A stretch of 64,000 bases of DNA from Halicephalobus mephisto (Eukaryota; Nematoda; Chromadorea; Rhabditida; Panagrolaimidae): the NCBI GenBank assembly GCA_009193035.1, contig SWDT01000054.1, positions 124,001 through 188,000 of the forward strand. The letters are read 5' to 3'. Made by a program: the position numbers and the translations under genes. Below, in pieces: positions 21,034 through 34,400 of this stretch (position 1 is the stretch's first letter; the number at the start of each line of letters is the position of its first letter). The notes under the pieces were generated by a model. It was not told the origin of the DNA and did no database searches. It saw only the letters and a program-made list of their open reading frames with translations.

Positions 21034-24000
21034 TCAAGTTGGTTGTTCTAACTTGTTCACGAATGATTCAGCAGTAAGTAGTAGTTGATCTGTTGTCTCT
21101 TGTGAATCCAGGATGTCCACAGCTGCGTATTCACTCAGCGTTTTGGCCACGATATCCTCGTCTTTGCTGAAATAGTGACAATTTACAAAGTAACTTTACT
21201 GAGTTGCTTACTCAAGACTGTCCAAAGCTCCGAGTTGTTCTGCTTTCGTTATTTTTTCCTGAATTATTACCGGAGTGACTAATTCAATAAATTGAGGCGA
21301 AAAATTGTCCATGTTTTCTGTCGTGACGAATATGAATCCCCTGTTTTTCCGAATATGACAACTTCTGTTTCCGATTTCGATTGTAGTTTCGTCACTTTCG
21401 GGTTCTCTAAGGAAAATTTTGAAATATTCCAAAGGAGGTTGTGAAGTGATGTTGTAGATGATCTAAAATCAAAAAAATTGTTATTTTTAGGTAATTCTGT
21501 ACTTACAACAATAGAATCAAGATGGAACGCTCTCTGTAGGTCAGCAGCAAATTGGGGTTCTGTCCACCCAGAATCCGGGACCGCTATCGTCGTGGCTTTA
21601 ATGACGTTCGTCAATATCCCGACAACTGAATTTGTTTTGTCGAAGATGAATGAAAATGGTTCATCCCAAGTAGTTTCTCTCATTTTATTCAGGATTAAAT
21701 TGTTTACAGTACAGTAACGTTGTTCAAAGGTTACTGAAGACCGAAGTAGGGTAGTTCCCCATCTAGTGCAGATCGTCTGTCTGTCTTCGGTGGATTCTGC
21801 AAGTAAAAGACTCTGGAAAGCCGCGTCTAAAATCGTATTCCCCAGGAGATGGGTCGACATATTCTTCAAGGATTGAATCAGATGGGACCATCGGGGTTCC
21901 AGACCTTGAAGTTTCTCGATAATTTTCGATCCTCTTTGTCGATAATTGATAACTTTCCGAATCTTAGTCATTTGTTCCTCTAGTTTCAAAACGTTCTCTT
22001 GTAGTGCTTCTACAGTAAGTTCCAATCCATGTTTGGTCTGGTTAAGTTTGATCAAAGTCTCGCGGTCTTCATGAAGCCTCGTCCAAGCAGCACTGACTTC
22101 AGATCTCTCCTTCAATAGTCGAGAACTCACTTGAGCCAACGACACAGCTGCATCGATCCAGTTGCAAATAGTCGCCGGTAATTTGAAACTTATATCTGAT
22201 TCCAATTTCGCAATTCTCATTTCCTTCCGTTCAGTGTACTTCATTAAATAATTTATCCGAGCCGATTCTAGATTATAAGGATTGAAGAGTTTTATTTTTT
22301 GAAGCAAGTTTCTGTTTTTCAGAAAATTTTGCAAAGTTGTCCAATTTTCGATTCCAGTTTTTTCTAAAAAATTATATTTAAAAAAATTTCTAAATATATT
22401 TTACTCGGTTGGGAATCTTCAAGAGTTCTTCGTAACGCTTCTATACTGTACTTTATCGCCATGTTCGGTTTCGTCATGGAAGCTAATTTTTTGAAATCTT
22501 CATGAGTGAATTCCAATATTTTTTCTCTCCAGGATTCAAAATTTTTCGAAGGTTTCTATAATGATGTAAATTAATTAAAAATTAAAAATTTTTCTATTTA
22601 AAATTTTTTTATTTTAAAATTTTTTTATTTTTAAAATTTTAAAATTTTTTATTTTTTATTTTTTTATTTTTTTATTTTTAAATTTTTTTATTTTTTATTT
22701 TTTATTTTTTTATTTTTAAATTTTTTTATTTTTTAAATTTTTTATAAAACTTACGTCCATAACGATGTCAATTGCTCCTTGTTTTTGGAGAATTTCGATT
22801 TCGACGTTGTTACACATTTCTTCCAAACATTTAATCTGATCTTCAATTTTTTTCAAATTCGTACTGTCTTCGTTAAAGTGTCTTGTTTGCATCAGCAAAG
22901 TCAAATCTACGTCGTCCAATTCGGATTTAAGTTCCTCGATTGTGACGTTTTCCATTGTGTTTCCTAATTGTCGAATTCTGGACATTGTTTTCATCGCAGT
23001 GGACAAAGTATTAATTCTTTCAGAAATCAGATTCATCCTCGAGTTGTATTTTGACACTGTTTGTTGACACAACATGAACCATAATTTCGAAGGTGGAAAT
23101 AAATTTTTCAAAACATTTTTGGATTGTTTTGTTGATTCAGAAACTTCATATATCTGCTGAAGAATGCCCATCAGATGGGATTTGTTGGGATAAATACAGT
23201 CAGAAAAAATTTTGTTTCCCATTTCCATTCCTTCGTCCGGCGACAAAGGCAAAAAAGAATCCGCACTGCACCATTCGAACAGCGGCAGAGATTCTGGTGG
23301 GATTAAAAATATCCCGTGAAGGAAATCATGGATTCTCGCAGATAATAGAGATTTTAATTGATCGATATCTTTCAAAGTTTCCAATGAAACAAATTGGCAA
23401 TATCGTTGTCCAGGAAGCCGGATGTTCGTCGATTGGACCAGAGTCGCCAATGTTCTTTCGCAATCGATGATCTGTTCTCCGTGCTTCAGAATCATGTCGT
23501 CGGAAAGAAGTCCATCGAGTTTCGGATTCTGTAGCCATTGCTTCAATAACGACAAACAATGAGGAGGAATGGACTTGATTAAGTGGTCGAAATGGAAAAC
23601 AACACTGACCGGCTGATTCGACATCGCGATCAACATCACGCATTGTCTTATTACTCGTTTCCAGGATTCTTCGAACACATCTTCGTTCTGGATATCCACA
23701 AATACGTGTTTAATCGTTCCGACGACTGCGAAGGTACTCAACTTGACGAACTGGCACCGGCCGATCCCCGGCTTCCCTGTTAGAGCCAGGTGTTCCCCGG
23801 CCTGTCGGAACACCCTCATAATACGTTGACAATGGTTCGCCACGTAACTGAAACAATATTACTCGTGAAACCTTAATACAAACAAATACATACTCCGTAA
23901 TAGCAACGTTAATTTGCCAGTTTTCATGATTTTTGGAAAATTCAAAATGAAGACCTTCCAAGGTATTTTTGAATTCCTCGATGTCCAGAATCAAAGAATA

Positions 24001-27000
24001 AGAAATACCTTCCATCGATTCCTTTACTGCCAATTCTGAGAACATAACTTTTTCTACAGTGAAATTTGCCGGGACAGCTATCGCATCCATTTTTTTCTAA
24101 AATAAAATTTATTATTATTTAAGTTCAAATTTCGTAGAAATTTCCAAAATTCAAAAATTTCAGTTTTCTAAAATCAAAAAATTTAGAAATTATTTAAAAT
24201 CAAAAATTCTAAAAAATTTCCAATAACTTTTATTTTTAAATTTCTACAGAAATACTTTTTAAAAACTTACTAGATAGAAGTCATTTCCATCATCTTCAGT
24301 GTGCTGTACCTGAGTCGGGAATATGGTACTGATGTTAGTAGATAGTTCATCAGTCAGGACATTATTGATTTTCTACAACAAATATTTAACTTTTTTAAAT
24401 AGTATTACACCAAAAAAGGTATATTAAAACAGTTCTAATGTATCGGATACATTATATTTGATATATCCATACTTTATATATAATTCATTATATATAATAC
24501 ATTGATTTCAACTTAATCTATCAATATATAGATGTATTGAATATAATGTACCTAATATGTCAGAGCCGTTTTAATATATCCATATATTATATATAATGCA
24601 TCGATATCAACTTAATCTATCGATGTACTGAATATCATGTATCTAATATATCAAAACTATTTTCATGTACTCATACATTGAGTACAATACAGTGATATCA
24701 CCTTAACATCTTAATACGTCAAATACCATATATCTGATAAACCAATACCATTTTAATATATCTATATATCTATATATCTATATATTATGTATAATATATA
24801 ATATATAATATATAATATATCGATGTCAACTTAATCTATCGATATATTGAATGTAATGCATCTGATATATCAAAACTATTTTAATATACTCATATATTGA
24901 GTACAATGCATCGATATAAATTTTATCTATCGATATATTGAATGCAATGTATCTGATACATCAGAACTCATTTGCTATATCCATAGATTCTATCCATGTA
25001 CCTATTTTTTGCGTACTTACAGAGAAAAATGTTATTTTTGATTTCTTCTTCAGTGTTCGATCGGATACTACTCTGATTACTTCATGTAAAAACAACCGAA
25101 TTATACTGTCGATATCTGGAGCGTTATCAGGAGAAGAAAACATGATTCCTTTGACGATTCTGACGGTACTGGGAAGCCATTTCTTGGGCTGCATTCCGCT
25201 GATATTCAGTAGCTTCATCGTCGCGTTTGAGATTCCACTCGTGATATTTACGTAATCACTGCTGAAATTCTGTGATTGAAGATGGATTGTCAAAAGTTGT
25301 TCCATAATTATTTTTAATTCTTCTTTTGTCGGAATTTTCAATGGAATATAGGTGAAATTTTTTGTAAATATTCTTCGATCATAGCATTTTTCGGCGTCAT
25401 TTTCATTCATCACGATAATCACTCTCAAATCGTGAGGGTAGTCTTCTGGAGTACCATTGTGAATCATTTTTTTCTGATCGATGAAAAATTCCAAAATGGC
25501 ACAAGCGGATTCAGAAAATTGAAATTGATCAATCACAAGTACCTAAAAATCCAAACTTTATTTCACAAAATACCGTATTTAATTACCGTAGTTTTATTGT
25601 TGCTAGAAAGTCCGGAAATGTTCCACAATGTTTTCTGCATTTTCCGCAAATTGAATCTGTTGAAGCTAGTCAGCCAGTAAAACGCAAATTGTTCCGTTAC
25701 TGTAGAAATGTGATGAATGTATCTTTTGACGAATGCGGTTTTTCCAGAATAAGGTTGTCCGAAGACGATCAAATGATGATTCTGCTTCAGAAACTGATGT
25801 TCGGCAAAAGTCAGAAGACGATCGGTTTGAGGAACTGTGACGTAAATATTGGACAAACTTAACTCTTTCGTCACATGGGAAGAAACGTGGACTTCATCGG
25901 ACCATTTGATCCACTTATTGAAGTCCAATTCGGAAAGTTTGTATTGGGAAATATTTTTCGGAAGTTTTCCTCCGTCCACAATATGCCTATCGGCGATTTC
26001 AGTGTGGTGTTCAACAGCAGCGTCGAAAACTTCCAAAGTTGCATTACAGTAAATAATTATGTAATTCAAGCCTGTACAACAAGTAGTCCACCGTAGTACT
26101 TCCCCGCAATTGGCTAAAAAGACATTAGGAAGAACATCTTTCAAGTCTCCGTAGATTAAATCCAACATGATGTTCATGTTCATCTGCTTCTGAAAATGCA
26201 GATTCTCAATCAATGGAAGAATAATCATTTCGATGGCATTCATGACTACTGTAAGGTATTCTATTTTTTCCAACAAGTCTCCAAATTGCTTCTTTCTCGC
26301 CAGCCAGATGTCCCTCGAACCAGAAGTCACTTTGCTTTCGAGCACGACTGTTTCGATACTGTATCTATCGAGGACGTTAACGATGGATTTCTCGCAATTA
26401 GGATTACAGAGTATAAAGTGAACATCAGAAGCAGCAGTGAAGTTACTTCCATCATGAAGGGTCAAAAACGGCAAAGGCCAATTACGGTAATTCGTCGTTG
26501 AAAACAAAGAACTGATGAATGAAAACTGAAAATCAAAAGTATGATGTCCATAAAAAATAATAAATTGTCTAATTTGTTGATTAATTTCCATCGATTTAGA
26601 TTGTTCTTTTTCAATTGAAATATTTTTCAAACAAGATATCAAATGCCCTCCGGCAGGCTGACTGAAACTGTTTCCTTTAGAGACCAATTGATCCGTCAAA
26701 AATGCATCAAAATATATCCATGTTACTTTTATATTCGTCGATGTGATCATTTCTGAAATGCCGTCCTTGGCAAGACATCCCAGAAGAGCAAAGTCGACAT
26801 TTGTGTGTTTTTCTCCAGAAGTTAAATTTACAAGAGTTTCCAAAACTGTAGGTTGTTTCGTGGTTGATTTTCTTCGAGGAACAGGAGATCGTCCTTCAGA
26901 TGACGTAGCAGAAGGGATCTTCAATGTCCCTGAAAACGAAGGAGAAATCTTACGGGTTGTGTTTTCGGCTTCCGGAGCCGCAGAAACGTGTTCGATGTGG

Positions 27001-30000
27001 ATACTGGGGGCCTTCAGGATTTTCTCATCCTGGAGTTCCAACGTGGTACAGAGGACAAGTCTCGAATAAACTAAAATTTAAAATTAAAAAATAACATTAA
27101 AAATAAAACTTACGGCAATTTGAAATATTAATTACTGTTTCGAAAAGAATTATTAAAAGTTTTTCGGAAAGTCGATCAATGTGCTCAATAACGAACAAGA
27201 ACGAATTTTGTCTGGCGCCTCGGATACATCGATGGATGACGTCACTTTGGAGAAGACTGTGGGAGTTGATCATGTGTGTGGAAATACAGAGATTCTGGGC
27301 CATTCGTCGGATTATTTTTCGACAATCTGCCCGATTTCCCACCAGAATCGGAATTTTTCCATGAGCCCAACTTCCGGCAAAAATCGGATTCAAAGGAGGC
27401 AGATTCTGAACAACTGGAATAAAATCTGGTTCTAAAAAAACTTCTTTGTCACTGCCTTTCAATTGAAGTTTCAATACTCCTTCTTGAATACCGTATTTGA
27501 AAGCAGAATCTTGCATTCCTCCTTGGGTATTGTCCGTCAACAACCTCGCCACTTGAAGTGTCGTCATCGTCGAGTCGTTTTCCAGACCTTTTTTGTATTC
27601 TTCGATTATTTTTCTGTTGATGGCTTCCGCTAAATAAGAAGCAAATTGAAAAGGGCCTTCTTTCTTCAAAGATTCAATTTTCAAAGCGTTCCCGAAGGAT
27701 AAATATTCTCCATCCACATTGACAATGTAAATTTGGTTTTTATTATTTACAGAAATTTCTTTCAGAACCGGGAAACAAGTACTTTGAAATATTTGGAACC
27801 TACAATTATTATTTATTAAATCTAAAATTTAAAAAAATCTCAAAAAAGAAAAATTTAGAATTTAAAAATTTTTATTGGCGGCTTTTGGCAATCTGTTCCA
27901 ATTGAAAATATTTCTGAAAATTAGGTGCGGGTCAGATCAGTTATTTTTGTACAAAAAACCAGTGCGAGTCAAGCCAGTTATTTTTGCGAAATAAATCAGT
28001 GCGAGTCAAGCCAGTTATTTTTATACAAAAAATCAGTGCGAGTGGAATTGGACTGATTTCGATTCTTATGTAATTTTATATGAAAATTCTACCAAATACG
28101 TTTTTTGAATATTTTCATATATCAATTTTTGGATAACTTTCGTTATAAATGTTTTAAAATTTCTATATATCGAAAAATATGATTAAAAATCACGAATATT
28201 CATCTCACTTACACTGTTGTCGGGGAGATGTCCGAGAGAAGTTTCAACATGTCTGAATCGCTGATCATGGAGAATCGTCCATTAGATTGTCTGATCGAAT
28301 TGAAATAAGAAGAACAACCAAGAATTAATTTCTGAAGATGATCCCCGGCAATTCTTAACCAGCACTTGATGTGTTTTTCGTTGAGTATCTTCAAAACTCG
28401 CGGATCAGTTTTTATTTGTTCTCCAAGACGATTCCAGTACTTGGCACACATTCTGAATTCCGCAAATTCCTTCGGCATCAGAGCGTAGGAATGATGCATG
28501 ATGTTTGCGATGTTGTTCCACGGCAGAAGGGCGTTTTTCCACTTCGTCAAGATGAACACAAGGGATTTGATGTCTTTTATCCACTTGGTGATTTCAGCGA
28601 AATGAGAGGAATCTTCGTCATTTGGTTCGTACGACGCCATGAGCTTCTGATAATGTGTATTTCCGTCCTCCAGAAGCTGATCCAAATTTTTCGGCAGTAA
28701 AATGTTCCAAAAACGAGATTCTTGGACTTCGAAAACCGCCTTCGTCCAGTAGTTAATTATAGAATTGGCCTGATCGCTGATTATTCCTTGACGTTCGGCG
28801 ACGTATATGATCGGTTTCAATCTCGAAATATGTTGGTTGATTCCGAGTTCAGATATCTGAGCTACCGTAGCATCTTTGAATTGACTGAGATCGAATCCCA
28901 CGATATCAGACATCCTCTGCCAGTGCCATTCCCGCAGTGTATTGCAAGACAGAACATCCACAACTGGAAAACATTGTTTTAATTTTTCGATTTCTGCTCG
29001 AATTTGAACTATGAAGTGTCTGGCCGCTTTCTGACTCTCCAATTCCACACTTGTTTCAGACATCACGATGAGGAACTCCTCGATGAACTCTAAAAACGAC
29101 TTGACATTTGCATTTGTTCTGGTTTGTTTCAAAAAATTTTCTTGTTTTTCGTTGAAAAAACTGCTCCATTCGAACACTTTCGCCAGATTCCTCATGTGTT
29201 TCTCCATGATCTCGATCATCGGAATTTTCGTCATGGGAAAATTAACAACTTTTTCATATTGATTCAATTCCGACAACTGTGTAGTCAAGTTAGTAATCAT
29301 AGGCTGAAGTTTTTGAATTTCTTTCAAATAAACGTCCGCTTCAGCAGGATTTGTAAAATTGTTTAATATTGTCAATTCGTCCAAAGATTTTTTGTATTTT
29401 TCCTGAACAGCAGTTTGTCGATTTTTGACGAATCCGGAAAATATGTGCATTCGTCGTTGAAAAAACATTTTGTGATCAGAAATCTGTCGTGGAAGAGCTC
29501 TTCTCATCGCCACGAGTGAAATCAGCAATTCGTGGTCTTCTGTGTCGAAAACCAGAAGTTGAGAAAGATACTCCATTTTCGAATACAAGTCATTTAGGTC
29601 GTTCACGGCTTCTGGGATGTCTTCATTGCAGATCTGGATCACCGAAGCTTTGTTCATCAACATCAAACTGGACTCCATCGATCGAAAACTGAGAATTTTT
29701 TTAAATTGATTAAATTTAAATTGAAGATTTAATAATTTTCTGAAAATTTCGAATAAATTAATTTTATTAAAATTAATCCTTACTCATGAAAATCCGATCT
29801 GAGACGATTGAAGCATTCTGTGATCTGCTTCTGAGCTCTTTCGTGCAACTCCTTCCAGACTGTGTAAAAATTAATACAAAAAAAATTATGTTCGATAATT
29901 TTAGGACAATATTCTAATTTCATCATGTTTTTTCTGCATTCTTTCAAAATTTTGATTATTTCGTCTTCACCAGCACTTGGATCAATTTTATCGTTCCGGA

Positions 30001-31101
30001 TAAGTTTCACGAATTTAATCAAATCCGGAATATTTTGGACATCTTCCATCCGGAGGGAATTTTCCACAGTTAATTCAACTTGATCCAAAATATCTTCCAC
30101 TTCTTCAGGAACAAATCGAATTTTTTCATTTTTCATCAATTTAAGAACAGGTTCTTTCATTTCATTAATTACAGTTTTAATTGGTAAAATTAAATTATTA
30201 TTCACCAAATGACATTCGATTAATATTTTTCCTTTAGAATTATTTAAAATTTCAATAAAGTTTTTTATCGACAAAAAAGCGATATTTGTACATTCTTGTG
30301 ATAATGCAATTTCCAAAAGTTTTTTCTTTTTTTCATTGTTTTCTATAGAAGTAAATTTCTTAATAATCGAAGAATAAAAATCGTCGATTTTCTGACATAA
30401 TAATTTCTTCGATTTTTCGATATTTAAGGGTATTTTGGAAGATGAAAAAACATCGTGAAAAATAAGGTTCTGTCTGCCTTCGATAAAATACCGTAATTTC
30501 GATTTCGTTAAAGTGGATATGTTGAGGTTCGTGTATGTCCTCGGGGGACGTACCGGAAGACAATCAGAGCAGGATTTGATTCGGTCAGAATCAGATTCTT
30601 CTCTGTTACCGTATTCGTCCAGATAATTCTCCAATAATCCTTTTTTTTCAGCAACATCGAACCATTCGTTGATTTCATTCGTTAATCCATATTCCGATTC
30701 GTTTTCATTAATTTCTTTTAGATTTTTTTTAATAATTTTATTTACAGTAGATTCTGTAAAATCGAAAAGTTTGTGTTTCGAAATATAAGTCCAAGCTCTC
30801 TAAAATTATTTTTATTTTTATTTTTGAATTAACATTACCGCAAAAGCAACATCGGGATTGGCCGCATTGTTGATCACTGATTGGATTAGTAGTTTTCTTT
30901 GTTGTTCGAGATTAAGCCAACGGACCAGTTGCAAATTGACCCGTTTTCGAACAACTGATTTTTCATCCGTCTTATATCCGCTCGTATATCTCTGTTCGGT
31001 TTCAAAAACATGATAAATAAACGTATTTCCTGCCAAATTTTCTAAAAAACCCAATATTGATTAAAAAATAAAAATTTACCTTTGACTTTATGTTGTTTCA
31101 T
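21034..31101 (-). CDS. Divergent dynein heavy chain, AAA1-degenerate and truncated after AAA5
   Basis: Dynein heavy chain-like protein of roughly 2,850 residues in about 15 exons (normal heavy chains are about 4,500). In order: N-terminal tail; the RHW-like motif LREWHWQRMSDIVGFD (about 28910-28960); a complete linker including KWKNALLPW and TDPRVLKIL, ending GRFSMISDSDMLKLLS. In the AAA1 position the P-loop reads VGNRADCRKIIRR and Walker B reads LFVIEHIDRLS, so GKT and the DE pair are lost. A decayed AAA2 follows. AAA3 keeps FGQPYSGKTAF (about 25736-25768). AAA4 has TGKPGIGRCQF. Then come coiled-coil stalk strands and the AAA5 signatures LEPRWSHLIQSLKN and GFIFVTTENMDNFSPQF. It ends in NKLEQPT with no AAA6 or C-terminal domain. 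It may be the orthologue of the divergent C. elegans dhc-3, which I cannot verify. Some exon borders are approximate. Confidence 0.85.
24410..25012. repeat. Interspersed repeat family 2, copy A (about five units)
   Basis: It starts CCAAAAAAGGTATATTAAAA and ends TACCTATTTTTTGC, so the ends are weakly inverted (CCAAAAAAGGTAT against GCAAAAAATAGGTA). Inside are about five units marked by ACTTAATCTA-type sequence at 24511, 24610, 24701, 24829 and 24920, spaced 91-128 bp. One unit is expanded by a TA-rich microsatellite (about 24760-24820). It occupies 603 of the 648 bp of a dynein intron (24373-25020). A one-unit copy lies at 35013-35154. Confidence 0.85.
27926..28044. repeat. 37-bp tandem repeat in dynein intron (three copies)
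   Basis: Three copies of a 37-bp unit starting TGCGAGTCAAGCCAGTTATT and ending in AAATCAG, with few differences. This is the least AT-rich part of the intron. Confidence 0.85.
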
Positions 31102-31468
31102 TTTTGAGGAAATTTCACAACTGAATACGGTTGGATTAATCTTAATCGATTATTTTTGGACGTTTTATTTTTCCGCTTTTTAAATCGAGAATTTAAATGT
31201 TTTTAAAAGCTTTTCATATTTCTTATGCTAGATTGGAAGATTAATTAGTGGACAACGGCATTTTTGAACGACTATTCAGAGATAACCTGAACACATTACA
31301 CAGGGGAAAGTTCAGTGACACCTCGGGGGACCATCAACTGACCCGTTTGCGACAGCAGCCGCTCTGGACTCATTGTTGCTGTTCATCCTGACTTGTCTCA
31401 GCTTTTTGCAACTTGTTGAAGGAAATTTTATTTTAACTGATAATGAAAGATTTTAATTTTTAATATTA
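31102..31468. promoter_or_regulatory. Shared divergent upstream region of dynein and RhoGEF genes
   Basis: The two start codons lie 367 bp apart on opposite strands. The central part (about 31240-31420) is balanced in composition, unlike flanking introns. I recognise no specific factor site. Divergent regulation is an inference from spacing. Confidence 0.5.
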
Positions 31469-34400
31469 ATGAAAATGACAACGACGAAGAAACTTGTACT
31501 AACACGAGATCGGATGAACGAGAATGACGCTGATGATTCTGACACTGATTCTTTGAGTGATCCACAAATCAGAAAACGAACTCCAAAAAGAAGTGCTACA
31601 GTATCTCCTGCGACAAAACACAGATTCCGATACAACAGGACTACTCACAGGTAGGGGTTATTTAGTCGATGGATTCAGTAAATATTTTTAGAAGAAGATC
31701 CGATGTCTATCTCAGCACAGCCGACAGCCACAACATCCCGTCCACTTCCAGAACTCGGTTATCTGTCGAAAAAATAGGCTATTACGGTAACAATGTCCCG
31801 TTGAGGAAAACAAACAGCGAGCCGAGTGTTGAACAACAACAAGAAGCGGTAATTACAGTATATAAAAATCACCAATTTCCCCTAACTAGAATCCTACAGG
31901 ATTTATTGGAAAATCTCAAACTGAAAATTCCCAGAATTATATGGAATTAAGATTTTTTCAATTTTAAATGCTAAAAATTCGTCTTGAGAACATTTTAAAT
32001 TTTTTTAATATTATTCCTTTTAGTTGACATTGGATGCTATAAGATCGTTGATGGAATCCTACCAAGCCTTGCCTCAAACGATGAGCAAAGACGTCAAGGA
32101 AATCGGGAAATCCACTGGACGGAAAAGGAGAACGACCCCGAACACTTCGGTAGTGAGAATAACTGAGCCCGAAGTGGAAGTCCTGGATGTCTGGTGCACT
32201 CCAAGAGAAAGTCTGGTGTCTGATTCGTCGGAGGAAGACATGATAAACACCGACATTGAGGAATTACGGGATGCCGTGGAATCTATTCAGTCACTTCAGC
32301 GCGTTCTGAAAATCCCGAATCAACATTCTAACGGATCTTCGCCGATAAACGAGATCCCTAAGATATCTAGTTCTGTCTTGGGGAGTCCCTCTGACCCCAA
32401 TGCTATACTCAAAGGGATAACGACGAACCTCGGAGGTCACCCGAGGGGGGTCATGCAGTTCCTTCCTTCGGCCCAGCAAAATAAGTTCCAACCGACTCTG
32501 GACTCGTACACCTGGAACAAACAACAAGCTTCCAACTACCCTCTTATCTTGAGAAGGAAGACTTCCGCACCAGACACTTACCTCAAATTCAGTCCATCCT
32601 CCGATAGATCTAGTCCTCGACCAAGATCCGGAAGAATCAGAACTAGCGACACAGAATCCAATATTTTCGCTAACGCAAACGGCACTAACAATAAAGGAGT
32701 AGATGCCATTGCTGGGGTTAATCGTTTCTCGAAACTCTTGAATTCTCTTCGAGGACTTCGTCAAGGCTGTGATCAATGGGAATACCAGTAAGATTTCATA
32801 ACCACACCGCAACTAAAACTATATTTCCCAAAGTTTTCGAATTCGAACTGATTTAATTTATATTCATATATCAATTTCCTAAAAAACAAAAAAAATCAAA
32901 GTTAACGCTAGAGAACTCGGGAAACGAAAATCCTAAAGAAATAACGATTATGAAATTATTTTTCGTCAATCATCATTAGAACGCGCAATCTTTCGTTGCG
33001 GGAGTTCCACCATCAAACCGCGCGTAAAATTCACATATTTTTTGCGAAATTCAAATCCTACAATTTCCGAATATGAATTAATTCCAAGTATATCCGAATT
33101 TGATTTAAAAGTTTGAATTTAGTTTGAAGTTTTTATTTTTGTTATAATACATCTGTTTTTTCAGGAATAATTTGTTAATGCCGCCAGATTCCAATGTTCC
33201 TCAACGACAATTACAGCAAAGTCTTCTTCAAGCAGATCAGTTACTGTGGAAAAGAAGATCAAGGGCTTCTTTGAGACGACATCAAGAAATCAGAAGCATG
33301 GCTGTCCGAGAGCTCTTCGACACTGAGCGGACTTTTGTCGAAAGTTTGGAGTACCTGATGCAGAAGTACATGCGTCCCTTGAAGCAGCCCTTGGAATGCA
33401 CTCTTATCGACACTGATCTCGTCGACAAGATCTTTTATAAAATCCCAGAAATCCTGGCTCATCATCAAGTCCTCTATGCGGCTTTGACGACGAGGATGGA
33501 GAGTTTTCAGAATGACGTCATTATCGGAGATGTTCTTCTTGCTCATTTTACGAAACAAAGTATGATAGAAACTTTTATGGCTTTTGTAGACAATTTCAAA
33601 CATGCAAAACAAGCCATCTGGGAAGCCAGACAACGACCGGCGTTCGAGAAATATTACATGAGATGCAGCAGAGAACACAGCGCAAAACTCGACTTGAACA
33701 GTTTGTTGATTTTGCCGATCCAACGGGTTCCCCGATACGAACTTATTATGAAGCAGATTCTAAAACACACTTCTGTCGATCACTGTGACTACGATAAGCT
33801 CGTATTAGTTCAGAAACACGTTCATCAACTGGCCGTCGTCATCAATTGCCAAAGGGAGGAGACAGAAAAAATGGAACAAAGACTTCGAGAGATCGAAGCC
33901 ATCGTCGATGGACTAGATGACGTAAGTTATACGACCATTTGAGGGGCTTGTCTTTAGTTGTTTGGATCTGCGTCAAGGTCCATAAAGCGTCAAAATCAGA
34001 TTTAATTTTTGCATAATAATTACATCGTCAGTTTGTCTAAATGTGTTCGAAATGTCCCTTCGTTACTTTATTTCGAACACAAATCTCAAACTTGGGTAAT
34101 TAAACCTTATAAACGCGCTATAAAATACAAACGCAACACGATCGATGAATCTTTGTTAAAACTGTTAGCAGTCCCTCTGGATCGGTGGCGTTATCGCCGT
34201 TCCGATCAAAATGTTGCGAGAAAATTGTAAATTTTACTTTAATCCGGAATTTCCATAAATGCATATATAAAAGACCGATCGATCTGGCTAAAAACTGCAT
34301 ATTTAACTTCGATGTCGACCTCGACATTGAAAGGATTTATTTTTTCAAAGTTTATATTTCACAAAAACTACGATATTTTTTCCTCTTCAATTCGTATTAG

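Noticed and set aside
22580..22745. Poly-T/A block in the dynein gene as a possible regulatory element
   Set aside because: Simple TTTTTATTTTT repeat within an intron, with no structure beyond slippage.
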